From the NCBI GenBank assembly GCA_036345935.2, contig JADWOT020000010.1:6932587-6996586 (forward strand): 64,000 bases of DNA, in the 5' to 3' direction. The position numbers and the translations under genes were made by a program. This DNA is from Taenia hydatigena (lineage: Eukaryota; Platyhelminthes; Cestoda; Cyclophyllidea; Taeniidae). This document shows positions 62,201-64,000 of the stretch, one piece after another (positions within the stretch are counted from its first letter, which is position 1; each line of letters begins with the position of its first letter). The notes beneath the pieces were generated by a model. The model saw only the letters and a list, made by a program, of their open reading frames with translations. It was not told the DNA's origin and did not search any database.

Positions 62201-63510
62201 ATGTGAAGGCCTTACAAACGCAATTGTATATTAATGCGACTTAACCTTGGAAACAGTAAACAGCGCAAGGCGATCAAGGAACACCACTTTTTGTTTTTTT
62301 TAAGTATTGGGAGGTTCCTGTTACCAAAGCGGGTTATATTCCTTTTGCATTGCACTTTAAGAATTTGAATCTGGCCAAACTCTTCCCACACGTGACCATG
62401 TTTCTCCTACAATTCAAGCCATTGTGAAATTAATTCCAGAAATAAGCGGCTTGTTTAGAACTAACATTCTCATGAAGCAATTATTAAGATCCCAAAAGCG
62501 AGTAAATCGTGGTTTGATTTTCCTTTACCTGACTCCAAATGCTGTTGGTGACAGAGATGGCGAAATTGAGGACCTCAGACGTCTCTTCAACGTAAGACGA
62601 TCCGCCCGTGAAGACGCCGCTAATTATTTTGCAAAAACCGTCTGATGACACCAAAAGGCTTGAGCTGGATGCACATAGTCGGGTGTCCCACGATGTAACG
62701 AACTTGAGCTCTTGATCTGACTCTTTACGCACGAACGAAGAGCTTGACTACTCAAATAAGCATTCAAATTAAAGTATACGGTCTTCACCTCATGAAAAAT
62801 CTGCCACTTTTCCGGCCAAGTATAAACCTTGTCCTTTAATGACGAATCAGCCAATCATGAATCAGCTCCGTGTTAGGAATGGGTATTTCGTCAAATGTGG
62901 TGGTTCATTATGTTTGCGCCTCCACAGAGCTTGGCGCATCGCGTTCCTCTCTAGCACAAATCAGTGACCATGTTGTCGAATTTGTGCTCCAACTCTTTAG
63001 TCTAATTTACAGGCAGGCGTCTCTTTTCGGCTATTGGTCTTTGCGTCCGCTTTGTTGTTACCTCAATTTATTTCTAACTCGCCAACTTCGCCTTCCTTCC
63101 AATCACACTCATCACCACATGCAATTTTCCTTGCATTTGCCGAAACTATAGAAGATTTAAATTCGTTATTTATGCCACTGTTTTTCCTCTTTTCTTTCTA
63201 CTCTACCGTCCATATAACATTAAGTTAGTAGCTTTTTCACTGCTGTATTTTTCACGGAAACACTATTGTAGCATCATATTGATGTCACAAATTGCATTTG
63301 ATAACAGATGTTCCATCCCATATTTTTAAAAGGGTAGTGCTTTAAAGCAGAAAATAAGAATCAACTTTGCAATTATGGCTTTTTGAAGGATGAATCCGGG
63401 TTGCATAATTATTATTATTTAATGCCTAGAGCATTGCTGATTTAACCTAGGCTTAATAATGGCATGCCAAAAGTGATTAACTTGGACAAGTTAACAAAGC
63501 ATATCCATGC
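59250..63510. other. No supported gene
   Basis: Apart from the GT microsatellite, short open frames and C/T-rich patches (60870-60900) there is nothing I can support. Confidence 0.45.
60492..60514. repeat. (GT)n microsatellite
   Basis: An imperfect GT run with one C interruption. This is the only obvious dinucleotide microsatellite in the window. Confidence 0.9.
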
Positions 63511-64000
63511 TGGGTAGATAGAAGGTATGTTTTCGTCAGAAATCTTGTTACTTTGCATTTTAAAGGCACAAAGTCCAGCATCCTCATGAAGCAAAAGCCT
63601 GCCTTAATGAGTTTGGTGCAGATTAGCACGCTCCTTTACACTTCCAATGTTTATGAGGAGAAAGATAGCACTTAATCCATAATGACTGTCATGGAACAAC
63701 GTTGCAGTAGCTATCATCCCGTTGGTAGGTGATAAGTTGGACCACGACGTTGACCGTGCTTGAGATGTAGACTGGCATGACCGCCAAAATTTTGTGATCC
63801 ATTGCCAGAGGTTGTGTTGGTTCCATTGCCAAAAGGGGTCTTAAGCAATGCGCTGGTAGAAAGCTGAAACAGAAGCCAGCATCGTGTTTGCAGGCACGAG
63901 CGCGCACACGCAGAATAGAGGTAGGATGAGTCCCTCGATAAGAAACGTCTGACACAGTGTCTTCTTTTCTAAATAGCACCAAATTCATACATCTATGCTA
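63511..64000 (+). repeat. Interspersed repeat pair, copy 2 (runs off the window)
   Basis: Direct-orientation partner of 47905-48375. Homology still continues at the last base, so the element is cut by the window end. It has a roughly 30 bp insertion near 63815-63850 relative to copy 1, and stop codons where copy 1 is open on the minus strand. Confidence 0.75.

Noticed and set aside
1..64000. Transposase, reverse transcriptase, CRISPR, rRNA or bacterial-type operons
   Set aside because: I looked for YADD-like and transposase-like motifs, regularly spaced short repeats and rRNA blocks and saw none.

Overview
The window looks like nuclear DNA of a parasitic flatworm, most likely a tapeworm (cestode) and perhaps a taeniid. 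Genes are sparse, introns interrupt the few coding stretches, and there are no operons, rRNA or tRNA genes. The strongest taxonomic clue is a spliced-leader-RNA-like gene at 44433-44523: its leader resembles the taeniid spliced leader as I remember it, and an Sm-site-like segment and three hairpins lie in the expected order. The organism call therefore rests on one diverged ncRNA and on gene-structure style. A database search would settle it.

Layout. About 0.2-16.5 kb is a mosaic of old, diverged direct repeats: one long block near 0.25-3.1 kb recurs at 5.8-7.9 kb and partly at 14.1-14.6 kb, and a tandem unit lies at 7.95-9.53 and 9.94-11.68 kb. A degenerate protein-kinase catalytic-loop exon (minus strand) sits at 14.9-15.0 kb. 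16.5-25.6 kb is mostly unannotatable, with a 100-base assembly gap at 17721-17820 and a few candidate exons. 25.6-26.8 kb and 31.7-32.4 kb hold degenerate arrays of a roughly 49-50 bp minisatellite; the first reverses polarity near 26.45 kb. At 29.2 kb is a broken copy of the last exon of a C2H2 zinc-finger gene. 32.8-34 kb has two candidate exons. 34-52.9 kb is largely featureless apart from the spliced-leader-like gene, one candidate exon at 40.7 kb and members of two repeat families.

The best protein gene is at 54208-55378 (minus): five exons with phase-matched splice sites encoding a 281-residue protein with three C2H2 fingers. Its 5' two thirds are duplicated in inverted orientation at about 52.9-54.0 kb, so the intact gene and a broken copy converge across a spacer of about 0.7 kb. 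The arms are mosaic: a 280 bp tract is identical in both, while flanking sequence, including exon sequence, has clearly diverged. A read-through transcript would contain both arms and could fold into a long hairpin. Downstream, 56.6-57.5 kb holds a possible two-exon 3' end of another gene, and the window closes with the second member of a repeat pair (47.9 and 63.5 kb).

No pathway-level cooperation between genes can be read here. The interest lies in the inverted zinc-finger locus, the spliced-leader-like gene and the repeat architecture. Most open frames of 60-100 codons have no start, splice or family support and are left out.
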